Below are positions 52,000-61,195 of a stretch of DNA of 64,000 nt, piece by piece. The stretch comes from an uncultured Clostridia bacterium (GTDB taxonomy: Bacteria > Bacillota > Clostridia > TANB77 > CAG-508). The stretch spans positions 51,714-115,713 of the forward strand of contig CAKOWY010000003.1 in the NCBI GenBank assembly GCA_934129895.1, in the 5' to 3' direction. The stretch's first letter is position 1. Each line of letters begins with the position of its first letter. The position numbers and the translations under genes are program-made. The notes under the pieces were generated by a model that had not been told where the DNA came from, searched no databases, and saw nothing but the letters and a program-made list of their open reading frames with translations.

Positions 52000-53745
52000 T
52001 TAATCTTCTTTTATTGAAATATGTACATCATCTAACTGTTGTTTTGTAACAATTGATGGCGCTCTCATTAATAAGTCTCTTGCTTTTTTATTTTTAGGGA
52101 ATGCTATAACTTCTCTTATATTTGTTGAATCTGCTATAAGCATTACCATTCTGTCTACACCAGGTGCAGCTCCAGCATGTGGTGGTGTACCATATTGGAA
52201 TGCATTATATAATGCTCCAAATCTATTTTTTACATCTTCTTCTGTATATCCAGCAATTTCAAATGCTTTAACCATTATTTCAGGATCATGATTTCTTACT
52301 GCTCCTGACATTGTTTCATATCCATTACATACTAAATCAAATTGATATGCTAATACATCTAGCGGATCTTTCGATTCTAATGCCTCTAATCCTCCTTGTG
52401 GCATTGAGAATGGATTATGACAGAAATCTACTGTTCCTTCATCAGATAATTCATACATTGGAAAATCTACTATAAAGCAGAATCTATATGTATCCTTCTC
52501 TAGTAAGTCTAATCTCTTTCCAAGTTCTATTCTTACAAGTCCAGCAATTTTTTGAGCTTTATGGAATTCATCAGCAATAAAGAATATACTATCTCCTGCT
52601 TTTACTCCATATTCGTTTTCTAGTTTGTTTTTAGCTTCATCTGTTATAAACTTAGCTATTCCACCCTGTACTGTTCCATCTTTTTCAAATTTAGTCCAAG
52701 CTAATCCTTTAGCTCCTACTTCATCTGTTGTTGCAAATTCAGTCATTTTATCAAAGAATTTTCTTCCTTGTTCTGCACCATTTGGAACTACTATTGCTTT
52801 TATTGTTTTATCCTTAAATGCATTAAAATCAATATTTTCAAATACATTTGTTACATCTTGAATAATTAATGGGTTTCTCAAATCCGGCTTATCTATTCCG
52901 TATTTTTCCATAGCTTCTCTATACGGAATTCTTATAAATGGTCCTTCATCAACTTTCCAATTTGTAAATTTTTTGAATACATAAGGTATTACGTCTTCTA
53001 CTACTTTAAATACATCTTCTTGTGTTGCAAAACTCATTTCAAAATCTAATTGATAAAATTCTCCTGGAGCTCTATCTGCACGTGGATCTTCATCTCTAAA
53101 ACATGGTGCTATTTGAAAATATTTGTCAAAACCACTTACCATTAATAATTGTTTAAATTGTTGTGGTGCTTGTGGTAATGCATAAAATTCTCCTGGATGT
53201 AATCTACTTGGTACTAAAAAGTCTCTTGCTCCTTCTGGTGATGAATTTGCAAGTATTGGTGTTTGAATTTCTGCAAATCCTAATTCATCCATTTTATCTC
53301 TTAATGCTTTTAAAATCTTTGATCTCAATAAAATTATATTGTGTAATTTTTCATTTCTTAAATCTAAAAATCTATATTCAAGTCTTAAATCTTCTCTTAC
53401 TTCTTGATCTGTATTTATTTCAAATGGTAATACATTTTTACATTTTCCTAATATCTCAAAACTATTAGCAACAACTTCTATATCTCCTGTTGGCATCTTA
53501 TGATTTTTACTACTTCTTTCTACAACTTTACCACTTATATGAATACAACTTTCTGTAGGAACATTTTTTACTTGTTCTTGCATTTTTTCATCATTTATTA
53601 CAATTTGTGTAATTCCAAATTGATCTCTCAAATCTATAAATATCATTCCACCTAAATTACGAATTCTTTGTATCCATCCTGATAATTCTACTTCTTTGTT
53701 TATATCTTCTATTCTTAATTCTCCTAAATTGTGCGTTCTATACAT
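52000..53745 (-). CDS. aspS: Aspartate--tRNA ligase
   Basis: 581 aa class II synthetase of bacterial type with GAD insertion. N-terminal OB fold (GWIQRIRNLGGMIFIDLRD), motif 2 FRDEDPRADRAPGEFYQLD, QAPQQFKQLLMV and C-terminal GVDRMVMLIA. GAGGGAG ribosome binding site. Confidence 0.97.
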   Translation of the reverse strand: MYRTHNLGELRIEDINKEVELSGWIQRIRNLGGMIFIDLRDQFGITQIVINDEKMQEQVKNVPTESCIHISGKVVERSSKNHKMPTGDIEVVANSFEILGKCKNVLPFEINTDQEVREDLRLEYRFLDLRNEKLHNIILLRSKILKALRDKMDELGFAEIQTPILANSSPEGARDFLVPSRLHPGEFYALPQAPQQFKQLLMVSGFDKYFQIAPCFRDEDPRADRAPGEFYQLDFEMSFATQEDVFKVVEDVIPYVFKKFTNWKVDEGPFIRIPYREAMEKYGIDKPDLRNPLIIQDVTNVFENIDFNAFKDKTIKAIVVPNGAEQGRKFFDKMTEFATTDEVGAKGLAWTKFEKDGTVQGGIAKFITDEAKNKLENEYGVKAGDSIFFIADEFHKAQKIAGLVRIELGKRLDLLEKDTYRFCFIVDFPMYELSDEGTVDFCHNPFSMPQGGLEALESKDPLDVLAYQFDLVCNGYETMSGAVRNHDPEIMVKAFEIAGYTEEDVKNRFGALYNAFQYGTPPHAGAAPGVDRMVMLIADSTNIREVIAFPKNKKARDLLMRAPSIVTKQQLDDVHISIKED

Positions 53746-53805
53746 TTTTACTCCCTCTCTCTTTTAGCAAAATCTATAGTTTATATTTTACTACAAAATA
53801 AAGAA

Positions 53806-53828
53806 AATAGCAAGATTTACTTGCTATT
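53806..53828 (-). terminator. Terminator after the rseP operon
   Basis: 9-bp stem AATAGCAAG/CTTGCTATT (53806-53814 with 53820-53828), 5-nt loop; shares its stem core with the terminator at 13956. Confidence 0.8.
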
Positions 53829-53857
53829 CTTTTGATTTTATCATTTCTAATTAAAAT

Positions 53858-54634
53858 TTACTGCATTATTATTCTTACTATATCATTATATGTAACATAT
53901 AATGATAATGCAAGCAAAATTGAAAATCCTAACATCTGAATTTTAGCTTCAGTTTCAATCTTCATAGGTTTACGTCTAATAATTTCTATTATTAATATTA
54001 AAATTTTTCCACCATCTAGCGCAGGAATTGGTAATAAATTAGTTACTCCTAATGATATTGATATTAAAGCCATTAAATTTATATAATTTAATATTCCTGT
54101 TGTTTCTACTACTATTTCAGATATTCCAACAATTCCAACCATCTGATCTGTTGAAATTCCACCAGTAAATAATGTCTTTATACTTTCTCCTATAGCAATA
54201 ATAAATGCCACTGTAGCTTTAATTCCATAATAAATTCTGTTATAAAATGTATCATTTAATGGATTTTCAAACTTTATTCCAACAATCGTTACTAATATAA
54301 AATAAACTAATATACCAAATATTATATTTACAAATGGACCTGCCAAAACAATTGCTATTCTTTTCCAAACACTTACTTTAGAAAAAGCTCTTTCATCATC
54401 TGATTCCTCATCTTCGCCTTCCATATTGCAGAATCCACCAAGAGGAAATATTCTGATTGTATATTTGGTTTCTTTTCCTTGTTTTTCCCAAATTATTTTT
54501 CCAAAACCAATAGCAAATTCTTTTACTTTTACTTTACAAATTTTTGCAACACAAAAATGTCCGCCTTCATGTATAAATATTAAAAATCCTAATAAAACTA
54601 TTATCTTGATAGCATTAAATAAAAAATTAATCAA
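53858..54634 (-). CDS. rseP: Site-2 protease-family membrane metalloprotease lacking PDZ domain
   Basis: 258 aa from TTG (54634) with GTGGAGG 5 nt upstream; a GTG 12 bases earlier has its site too close. Zinc motif HEGGH (about residues 22-26), a second conserved element NLLPIPALDGGK (about 203) supplying the Asp ligand, and four hydrophobic segments. Family members cut membrane-bound anti-sigma factors or leftover signal peptides. Usual length is 340-430 aa with one or two PDZ domains between the two motifs; here the interval holds only a short loop, so no PDZ is present. In the cluster pyrH-frr-uppS-cdsA-rseP, with dxr missing. Confidence 0.85.
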   Translation of the reverse strand: MINFLFNAIKIIVLLGFLIFIHEGGHFCVAKICKVKVKEFAIGFGKIIWEKQGKETKYTIRIFPLGGFCNMEGEDEESDDERAFSKVSVWKRIAIVLAGPFVNIIFGILVYFILVTIVGIKFENPLNDTFYNRIYYGIKATVAFIIAIGESIKTLFTGGISTDQMVGIVGISEIVVETTGILNYINLMALISISLGVTNLLPIPALDGGKILILIIEIIRRKPMKIETEAKIQMLGFSILLALSLYVTYNDIVRIIMQ

Positions 54635-54665
54635 GTAAACCTCCACTTCTCCATTTACATCTAAT

Positions 54666-55472
54666 TTATATTAATGTAAATACAATATATGCCAATGGTG
54701 TTAAAAACATTAGACTATCAATTCTATCTAACATTCCTCCATGTCCAGGAATTAAATTACTATAATCTTTAACATCTACATATCTCTTTATACTAGATGC
54801 AGCAAAATCTCCTATTTGACCAAGTATGCTAAGAATAACTGTTATTACAGAAATAAACATATAAGAATATTGTAAATTATATATATTATTAATAGTATAT
54901 GTATATATTAATGCTATTATTACAGCCCCTATAATTCCTGCAATTGAACCTTCAATTGATTTTTTAGGACTAATCTTATTGATTTTATGCTTTCCAAATC
55001 TCTTTCCAATTAAATAAGCAAATGTATCAGTTCCCCAAGCAGCAATTATAGCATACCATATTAAAATTCTTCCATTATCAATTCCTCTTAATAAAGCAAT
55101 GAATGAAATACATCCAATTACATACAAAATGCCAAATAATGTATATGCAATATCTTTAAACGTCGTTTTCATATTTGTCAAAATTACTTGACTAAACAAT
55201 ATTAACATTAAAGCTGGTATTGCCATCATTAGTACTTGACTTATTTGAATATATGGTTGAATGACATGTATAACTGCTATAAATAAACATGATATATATC
55301 CAATCCATCTTACTGGTTTTGAATCTTTTGATATTGCATTAAAATATTCTTGCATTCCAAGCATTGCAATTACTGTCAAAAATACATCAACAACATATTT
55401 ATTACCAAAAGTTAATACAATTACAACCAATGGAAAACCTAATAATGCTGAAGTTATTCTTTTAATATCCAT
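54666..55472 (-). CDS. cdsA: Phosphatidate cytidylyltransferase
   Basis: 268 aa with about seven membrane segments. The C-terminal signature SILGQIGDFAASSIKR...KDYSNLIPGHGGMLDRIDS (in parts) is the CDP-diglyceride synthetase pattern. It makes CDP-diacylglycerol from phosphatidate and CTP. 27 bp after uppS. Confidence 0.95.
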   Translation of the reverse strand: MDIKRITSALLGFPLVVIVLTFGNKYVVDVFLTVIAMLGMQEYFNAISKDSKPVRWIGYISCLFIAVIHVIQPYIQISQVLMMAIPALMLILFSQVILTNMKTTFKDIAYTLFGILYVIGCISFIALLRGIDNGRILIWYAIIAAWGTDTFAYLIGKRFGKHKINKISPKKSIEGSIAGIIGAVIIALIYTYTINNIYNLQYSYMFISVITVILSILGQIGDFAASSIKRYVDVKDYSNLIPGHGGMLDRIDSLMFLTPLAYIVFTLI

Positions 55473-55499
55473 ATTTACTCCTCTTTGTTATAATATTTT

Positions 55500-56222
55500 T
55501 TAATTTGCTCCAAATTTTCTTGTTCTTTTTTGATATTCAATTATTGCTTCATCCAAATCATTTTCTGTAAATTCTGGCCAATTTTTATTTACAAATAATA
55601 ATTCAGAATATACAGCTTGCCAAGGCAAGAAATTACTTAAACGCATTTCCCCACTTGTTCTTATTATTAAATCTGGATCTGGTTCACCTTTTGAATACAA
55701 ATTTTCTGATATTATACTTTCATTTATTTCATCCACATCTATTTTCTTATTTTTTACTAATTCAGCAATTATTTTAGTTGCTCTAACAATTTCATTTCTT
55801 CCACCATAATTTAGTGCAATATTAAATGTTATTCCTGTATTATTTTTTGTTCTTTCAATACACTCTTTTATACTTTTTTGCATACCATTAGATAATACAC
55901 TTGTGTCACCTAAAAATTTTACTTTTATATTTTCTGAATCAGCTCTTTTACTATAATCATCTAAATAATTTTGCATTAAAATCATAAGAGTTTTCACTTC
56001 TTCTTCTGTTCTTTTCCAATTTTCAGTAGAAAAAGCATATACTGTTATATATTCTAATCCTATTTTATTAGCATATCTTACTATTTTTTCTAGTGTTTTT
56101 GCTCCTTCTTTATGACCAAAACTAGATGGCTTTCCTTTTGCTTTAGCCCATCTTCTATTTCCATCCATTATAATTGCTATATGTTTTGGCATATTTTCTT
56201 TGTTAAATTCCATGATTTTCAT
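55500..56222 (-). CDS. uppS: Isoprenyl transferase (undecaprenyl diphosphate synthase)
   Basis: 240 aa. HIAIIMDGNRRWAKAKG (catalytic Asp), YAFSTENWKR and the C-terminal RTSGEMRLSNFLPWQ are cis-prenyltransferase motifs. It makes the lipid carrier for peptidoglycan. Confidence 0.96.
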   Translation of the reverse strand: MKIMEFNKENMPKHIAIIMDGNRRWAKAKGKPSSFGHKEGAKTLEKIVRYANKIGLEYITVYAFSTENWKRTEEEVKTLMILMQNYLDDYSKRADSENIKVKFLGDTSVLSNGMQKSIKECIERTKNNTGITFNIALNYGGRNEIVRATKIIAELVKNKKIDVDEINESIISENLYSKGEPDPDLIIRTSGEMRLSNFLPWQAVYSELLFVNKNWPEFTENDLDEAIIEYQKRTRKFGAN

Positions 56223-56250
56223 TTTCCTTTTTATTATTGTTTTTTAGTTA

Positions 56251-56799
56251 CTAAACACTCATTATTTCTGTTTCTTTATTTGCTAAAATTTTATCAATTT
56301 CTTCGATATTTTTATCTGTGATTTTTTGAATTTCTGTTTCTGCAACCTTTAATTCATCTTCAGTTATTTCACTATTTTTTTCTTTTTCTTTTGCTTCATC
56401 TATTCCGTCTCTTCTTATTGATCTAACTGCTACTTTTGCTTCTTCAGCAATTTTCTTGATTTCTTTTACTAATTCTTTTCTTCTCTCTTCTGTTAATTCT
56501 GGAAATGCAAGTCTTATTACTTTTCCATCATTATTTGGGTTTAAACCAATATCAGAAGCTAATATTGCTTTTTCGATATCTTTTAATACACTTCCATCCC
56601 AAGGTTGAATTACAATTAATCTAGCTTCTGGAACAGATATTCCAGCAACTTGATTTATTGGAGTTGGTGTTCCATAGTAATCTATTTTTACTTTATTTAA
56701 TATTGCAGGATTAGCTCTTCCTGCTCTTATTTCTGATAATTTTTCTTTGAATGCTCCTATTGATTTTTCCATTCTTTCTTTAATATTTGAATAATCCAT
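56251..56799 (-). CDS. frr: Ribosome recycling factor
   Basis: 182 aa, normal length. RAGRANPAIL near residue 26, VIQPWDGSVLKDIEKAI and the RRDGIDEAK segment are typical. AAAGGAG before the ATG. Confidence 0.97.
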   Translation of the reverse strand: MDYSNIKERMEKSIGAFKEKLSEIRAGRANPAILNKVKIDYYGTPTPINQVAGISVPEARLIVIQPWDGSVLKDIEKAILASDIGLNPNNDGKVIRLAFPELTEERRKELVKEIKKIAEEAKVAVRSIRRDGIDEAKEKEKNSEITEDELKVAETEIQKITDKNIEEIDKILANKETEIMSV

Positions 56800-56817
56800 A
56801 ATTTTATCTCCTTTTCA

Positions 56818-57525
56818 TTATGATACTAATGTACCTATTTTTTCACCTTTTACAGCTCTAACAATATTTTCTGGGTCAGCTATTCCAAAAACTAATAATG
56901 GTATATTATTATCTCTACACATAGCTGTTGCTGTAGAATCCATAACTTTTAAATCTTTATTTAAAACATCTAAATATGATATTTCTTCAAATTTTATTGC
57001 ATCTGGTTGTACTTTTGGATCAGCAGAATAAACAGCATCTATTGCTTTTCCTAAAAGTATTATATCTGCTTTTATCTCTGTTGCTCTTAAAACAGCAGCT
57101 GTATCTGTTGTAAAATATGGATGTCCTGATCCACATGCAAATATTACAACTCTACCTTTATTTAAATGTTTTTCTGCTTTTCTTTGGATAAATGGTTCAG
57201 CTATTTCTCTCATTTCAATAGCTGTTTGTACTCTAGAATGTAATCCTCTAGCTTCTAAAGCATCTTGTAATGCTAGTGCATTCATTGAAGTTGCTAACAT
57301 TCCCATATAATCAGCTGTTGTACGTTCCATTTGAAGTCCATTTCTTCCTCTCCAAAAATTTCCTCCTCCAACAACAATTGCTATTTGTACTCCCATATCA
57401 ACAACTTCTTTTATTTTGTCACATATTTTTCCTACAACTTCAGGATTAACTCCTACTTTATCATCACCTGCTAATGCTTCTCCACTTAATTTCAAAAGTA
57501 CTCTTTTATATTTTGCTTCTGACAT
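56818..57525 (-). CDS. pyrH: Uridylate kinase
   Basis: 235 aa from the ATG at 57525, with AAAGGATG upstream; a TTG 21 bases earlier is rejected. VLLKLSGEALAGDDK, GGGNFWRG, and TTDTAAVLRATE are UMP kinase motifs. rpsB and tsf, the usual upstream neighbours, are absent; the rplL terminator lies upstream. Confidence 0.96.
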   Translation of the reverse strand: MSEAKYKRVLLKLSGEALAGDDKVGVNPEVVGKICDKIKEVVDMGVQIAIVVGGGNFWRGRNGLQMERTTADYMGMLATSMNALALQDALEARGLHSRVQTAIEMREIAEPFIQRKAEKHLNKGRVVIFACGSGHPYFTTDTAAVLRATEIKADIILLGKAIDAVYSADPKVQPDAIKFEEISYLDVLNKDLKVMDSTATAMCRDNNIPLLVFGIADPENIVRAVKGEKIGTLVS

Positions 57526-57640
57526 TCTTATATCATCCTTTCTCAATAATATCGATGTATTATTTGCTTTTTAAATTCGTACATCATTCTATCATACTTT
57601 TGTAAAAAAAGGAAGTATTTCTTAAGATTTTACACTCAAA

Positions 57641-57678
57641 AAAAATAGAAATATCAAATATATGATATTTCTATTTTT
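57641..57678 (-). terminator. Terminator of the rplJ-rplL operon
   Basis: 16-bp perfect stem (57641-57656 with 57663-57678), loop of six, then on the minus strand a run of T. Confidence 0.9.
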
Positions 57679-57686
57679 GACTATTA

Positions 57687-58046
57687 TTATTGTAATTCAA
57701 TAACAGCTCCAACTTCTTCTAATTTAGCTTTTAATTCATCAGCTTCAGCTTTAGAAGCATTTTCTTTTAATGTTTTTGGTGCTCCATCAACTAAATCTTT
57801 AGCTTCTTTTAATCCTAAACCTAATGCATTTTTTACAGCTGTTATAACTTTAATTTTTTGATCTCCAACTTCTTTTAATACAACGTTGAATGATGTTTTT
57901 TCTTCAGCTACTGCTGCAGCTCCTGCTGCTGGTGCAGCTGCTGCTACTGCAGATACTCCAAATTCTTCTTCTATAGCTTTTACTAATTCTGATAATTCAA
58001 CAACAGTCATTGCTTTAACTGCTTCTATTATTTCTTCTTTACTCAT
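57687..58046 (-). CDS. rplL: 50S ribosomal protein L7/L12
   Basis: 119 aa. N-terminal dimer domain, Ala-rich hinge (SAVAAAAPAAGAAAVAEE) and the GLGLKEAKDLVDGAPK core. AGGAGG upstream. Confidence 0.97.
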   Translation of the reverse strand: MSKEEIIEAVKAMTVVELSELVKAIEEEFGVSAVAAAAPAAGAAAVAEEKTSFNVVLKEVGDQKIKVITAVKNALGLGLKEAKDLVDGAPKTLKENASKAEADELKAKLEEVGAVIELQ

Positions 58047-58140
58047 TTTAAAATCCTCCTAATTTTTTATTATGCGATTAATTCGCTTATTTATTTTTAG
58101 CAATTTAAGTTTGCTAATCTTTATTATACTTAATATCTAA

Positions 58141-58641
58141 TTAAGCATTTTCTTTTTGTTTTTCAACTTCACCAAGTGCAACTGCAAGTTTTGATATATT
58201 TCCAAGTAATGCACCAGCAAGCATTGATAATAATGTTTCTCTTGATGGTAATTTTGCTAAAGTGATTATTTCTTCAGCACTCATAACTTTACCTTCAATT
58301 ACTCCACCTTTTATTTTGTAAAAATCATTTGCTTTGCTGTAATTGTAAATAGTTTTTGCTGTTTCTAAATAATCATCATTATTCATAACAACTGCTGTAG
58401 GTCCTTCTAGTAAATCTTCTAGACCTTCTATTCCATTTTCAGCTAAAGCTCTTCTTGTTATATTGTTTTTTATAACTCTGTATTCAGAATTAGATTTTCT
58501 TAATTCTGCTCTTAATTCTGTTACATCAGCTACATTAATTCCTCTGTAATCTGTTAAAAGTATTATTTTAGCTTCTTTCATTTTTGCTGCTAAATTTGAT
58601 ACTTCTTCTTTCTTTTGGTTTATGATTTTTTCACTTGCCAT
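58141..58641 (-). CDS. rplJ: 50S ribosomal protein L10
   Basis: 166 aa from ATG (58641), with AGGAGGTG upstream; a GTG three codons earlier overlaps the site. KIILLTDYRGINVADVTELR, VIKNNITRRAL and GALLGNISKLAVAL are L10 patterns. It anchors L7/L12 and regulates its own operon through the leader. Confidence 0.96.
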   Translation of the reverse strand: MASEKIINQKKEEVSNLAAKMKEAKIILLTDYRGINVADVTELRAELRKSNSEYRVIKNNITRRALAENGIEGLEDLLEGPTAVVMNNDDYLETAKTIYNYSKANDFYKIKGGVIEGKVMSAEEIITLAKLPSRETLLSMLAGALLGNISKLAVALGEVEKQKENA

Positions 58642-58664
58642 TAATTTCACCTCCTAGAATTTAT

Positions 58665-58785
58665 TAAATAATTTTAAACTAAATTATAAAATCTCTATAC
58701 CACGAGGCATAGAGATTGCGTTTGCATATCTTCTGCCTCGGTAGGACTTATATGGAATCATTGCCTACTATCTATGGCTTTATTA
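58665..58785 (-). ncRNA. L10 leader RNA with attenuator-like hairpin
   Basis: Between rplA and rplJ. The minus strand shows CCTACCGAGGC and a downstream ATGCCTCG, which can pair with each other, and a hairpin AATCTCTAT/ATAGAGATT (58690-58717) whose loop holds the GCCTCG and which is followed by TTTATAAT. The two pairings are mutually exclusive. This is the known L10-leader arrangement, where L10(L12)4 controls rplJL expression. Confidence 0.8.
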
Positions 58786-58792
58786 TTATATA

Positions 58793-59476
58793 TTATTTTT
58801 GGTTAATGTAAAGTCCAGGTCCCATTGTTGTTGATACAGATACACTTCTGATATATTGTCCTTTTGCAGCTGCTGGTTTTGCTTTTATAATAGCACCCAT
58901 TATAGCATCATAGTTTTCTGCTAATTTTTCAGCTCCAAATGAAACTTTACCAAATCCTAAGTGAATAATATTTGTTTTATCTAATCTATATTCAACTTTA
59001 CCTGATTTAATTTCCTTTATAGCTTTTGTTACATCCATTGTAACTGTTCCTGATTTAGGGTTTGGCATTAATCCTTTTGGTCCTAATACCTTTCCTAATC
59101 TACCTACAACACCCATCATATCTGGTGTTGCAACAACTACATCATAGTCAAACCAGTTTTCGTTTTGAATCTTTGGAATTAATTCTTCAGCTCCTACGAA
59201 ATCTGCTCCAGCTTTTTCAGCTTCTTCAGCTTTAGGTCCTTTAGCAAATACTAAAACTTTTTGTGTTTTACCTGTACCATTTGGAAGTACTACTGTACCT
59301 CTTACTTGTTGATCAGCATGTTTTGAATCTACACCTAATTTAACATGTAATTCAACTGTTTGATCAAATTTTGTTTTTGGCATTTTTTCTATAACATCTA
59401 ATGCTTCTTTTATATCATATTCTTTGTTAGCTTCAACTAACTTAACGCTTTCTGCGTATCTTTTTGACATTTTCAT
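58793..59476 (-). CDS. rplA: 50S ribosomal protein L1
   Basis: 227 aa. TKFDQTVELHVKLGVD, GTVVLPNGTGK, and GKVLGPKGLMPNPKSGTV are L1 signatures. GGAGG upstream of the ATG. Confidence 0.97.
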   Translation of the reverse strand: MKMSKRYAESVKLVEANKEYDIKEALDVIEKMPKTKFDQTVELHVKLGVDSKHADQQVRGTVVLPNGTGKTQKVLVFAKGPKAEEAEKAGADFVGAEELIPKIQNENWFDYDVVVATPDMMGVVGRLGKVLGPKGLMPNPKSGTVTMDVTKAIKEIKSGKVEYRLDKTNIIHLGFGKVSFGAEKLAENYDAIMGAIIKAKPAAAKGQYIRSVSVSTTMGPGLYINQK

Positions 59477-59536
59477 TTTAATCCTCCTTTGGTGTTAACG
59501 AGCTTATCACTCTCCCAATATTTTTATATGTTTTAA

Positions 59537-59965
59537 TTAGTCTACAACAACTACTCCCATAGCTCTTGCTGTTCCTGCAACCATGCTCATAGCTGCTTCT
59601 AGAGATGCAGCATTTAAGTCTGGCATTTTTTGTTCAGCTATAGCTTTTACTTGTTCTTTTGTTATTTTTGCAACCTTTTCTTTATTTGGTTTTCCAGAAC
59701 CTTTTTCAATTTTTATAGCTTTTTTAATTAATACAGCAACTGGTGGAACTTTTGTTATGAATGAGAATGTTTTATCTTTATATACAGTAATTACAACTGG
59801 GATAATAAATCCTGCTTCATTTGCTGTTCTATCATTAAATTCTTTTACGAATTGCATGATATTTACACCACTACCTCCTAATGCTGGTCCAACTGGTGGA
59901 GCTGGAGTTGCCTTTGCTGCTTCTATTTGTAATTTTATTATATTTGAAATTTCTTTTTCTGCCAT
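59537..59965 (-). CDS. rplK: 50S ribosomal protein L11
   Basis: 142 aa. KLQIEAAKATPAPPVGPALG and MQFVKEFNDRT at the N-terminus; a C-terminal AGTARAMGVVV. Binds the GTPase-associated region of 23S rRNA. Confidence 0.97.
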   Translation of the reverse strand: MAEKEISNIIKLQIEAAKATPAPPVGPALGGSGVNIMQFVKEFNDRTANEAGFIIPVVITVYKDKTFSFITKVPPVAVLIKKAIKIEKGSGKPNKEKVAKITKEQVKAIAEQKMPDLNAASLEAAMSMVAGTARAMGVVVVD

Positions 59966-59983
59966 TTTATATTTTCGCCTCCT

Positions 59984-60520
59984 TTAATCTACTCTTTCTA
60001 TTTGTGAAAAGTCAACATCAACTGGAGTTTCTCTTCCAAACATTGATATTAAAACTTTTGCTCTATGTTTTTCTTTATCTATTGATTGAACAGTACCTAT
60101 ATAATCTTTAAATGCTCCTTGTAAAATTTTAACAGAATCATTTACTTCATAATCAACACTTATTGCTGACTCATCAAATCCCATAGCTCGTATTTCTTCA
60201 TCAGTTAATGGAATTGGGTCTGTTCCTGATCCAACAAATCCTGTTACGCCTCTAGTATTTCTAACTATATACCATGTTTCTTCTGTTACAATCATTTTAA
60301 CTAAAACATAAGCTGGAAATACTTTTCTTAAATTTGCTTTTTTCTTGCCATCTTTTATTTCGATTTGTTCTTCCATTGGAACAACTATATCAAAGAAATA
60401 ATCTTCTAGTTCTCTATTTTTTACTGTTTTTTCAAGGTCAGTTTTTACTTTATTTTCATATCCTGAATATGTATGTACTACATACCATCTTGGCTTCATA
60501 TCGTAATCTTTTTGTGACAT
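59984..60520 (-). CDS. nusG: Transcription termination/antitermination protein NusG
   Basis: 178 aa. WYVVHTYSGYENKVKTDLE (NGN domain), VFPAYVLVKM, NTRGVTGFVGSG and a KOW domain (VKILQGAFKDYIGTV). GGGGGG-type site precedes the ATG. Confidence 0.96.
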   Translation of the reverse strand: MSQKDYDMKPRWYVVHTYSGYENKVKTDLEKTVKNRELEDYFFDIVVPMEEQIEIKDGKKKANLRKVFPAYVLVKMIVTEETWYIVRNTRGVTGFVGSGTDPIPLTDEEIRAMGFDESAISVDYEVNDSVKILQGAFKDYIGTVQSIDKEKHRAKVLISMFGRETPVDVDFSQIERVD

Positions 60521-60535
60521 TATTGTCCCCCCTTG

Positions 60536-60916
60536 CTATTCATCAATGTTTCCATTGTCAGAAGTTGATCCTTCTGTTTCTGAATTTCCATCTGTATTTT
60601 CTGTTTTATCAGAACTTGTTGTTGAATCAGAATTATTATCAGATTCATCACTACTATTACTATTTTCTTCATTAGTATTAAATTTTTCATTTACAACACT
60701 TTGTAAATGACTTATTCCATACTTATTTCCTAAATCGAATGTAACATCCAATACAAACACTATTAAAGCAACAATTATAACAATGCTTACAACTGCCATT
60801 GTATTATTAACTAATTGCTTTGGGGTTGGCCATATTACCTTTTTTAATTCTGCCTTAAAATCCTTAAAGAAATGTTTTTTTATTTTATTATCATTTTTAT
60901 TATCATTTTTAGCCAT
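60536..60916 (-). CDS. secE: Preprotein translocase subunit SecE with long acidic tail
   Basis: 126 aa. Residues 1-78 are a typical short SecE: FKAELKKVIWPTPKQLVNNT and one transmembrane segment (about 41-60). Residues 80-126 are a low-complexity Ser/Asn/Asp/Glu/Thr tail (NEENSNSSDESDNN and so on), which the SecE topology would place outside the membrane. Bacillota SecE is usually about 60-75 aa. Frame and stop are clear, so the tail is part of the protein. Confidence 0.93.
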   Translation of the reverse strand: MAKNDNKNDNKIKKHFFKDFKAELKKVIWPTPKQLVNNTMAVVSIVIIVALIVFVLDVTFDLGNKYGISHLQSVVNEKFNTNEENSNSSDESDNNSDSTTSSDKTENTDGNSETEGSTSDNGNIDE

Positions 60917-60944
60917 TTTACATCCTCCTTAAAATAGCTTCTAA

Positions 60945-61109
60945 CTATTTTGTTTCTTTATGTGTTGTACGTTTTTTGCAGAATTTGCAATATTTTACTA
61001 ATTCTAATCTATCAGTATTATTTCTCTTATTTTTAGATGTCATATAATTTCTATTTTTGCATTCTGTACATTCTAATATAATATTTTCTCTTGGTCCTTT
61101 AGCTGCCAT
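60945..61109 (-). CDS. rpmG: 50S ribosomal protein L33
   Basis: 54 aa, zinc ribbon with CTECKNRNY and CKFCKKRT (two CxxC pairs). GGAGGTG upstream of the ATG. Follows the usual rpmG-secE-nusG-rplK order of Bacillota. The 28 bases to secE hold only its ribosome binding site; no tRNA-Trp is present here. Confidence 0.95.
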   Translation of the reverse strand: MAAKGPRENIILECTECKNRNYMTSKNKRNNTDRLELVKYCKFCKKRTTHKETK

Positions 61110-61195
61110 TTAAATACACCTCCGACTTTTTTAACCTTACTTTATTTGAAACGATGTGAGCATACATATTTTACGTATGCTTGACTATTTTATCA

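Noticed and set aside
61159..61181. Hairpin AGCATAC/GTATGCT between the flavin reductase-like gene and rpmG as a terminator
   Set aside because: It is not followed by a U tract on either strand; it may be a processing site, but function cannot be supported.
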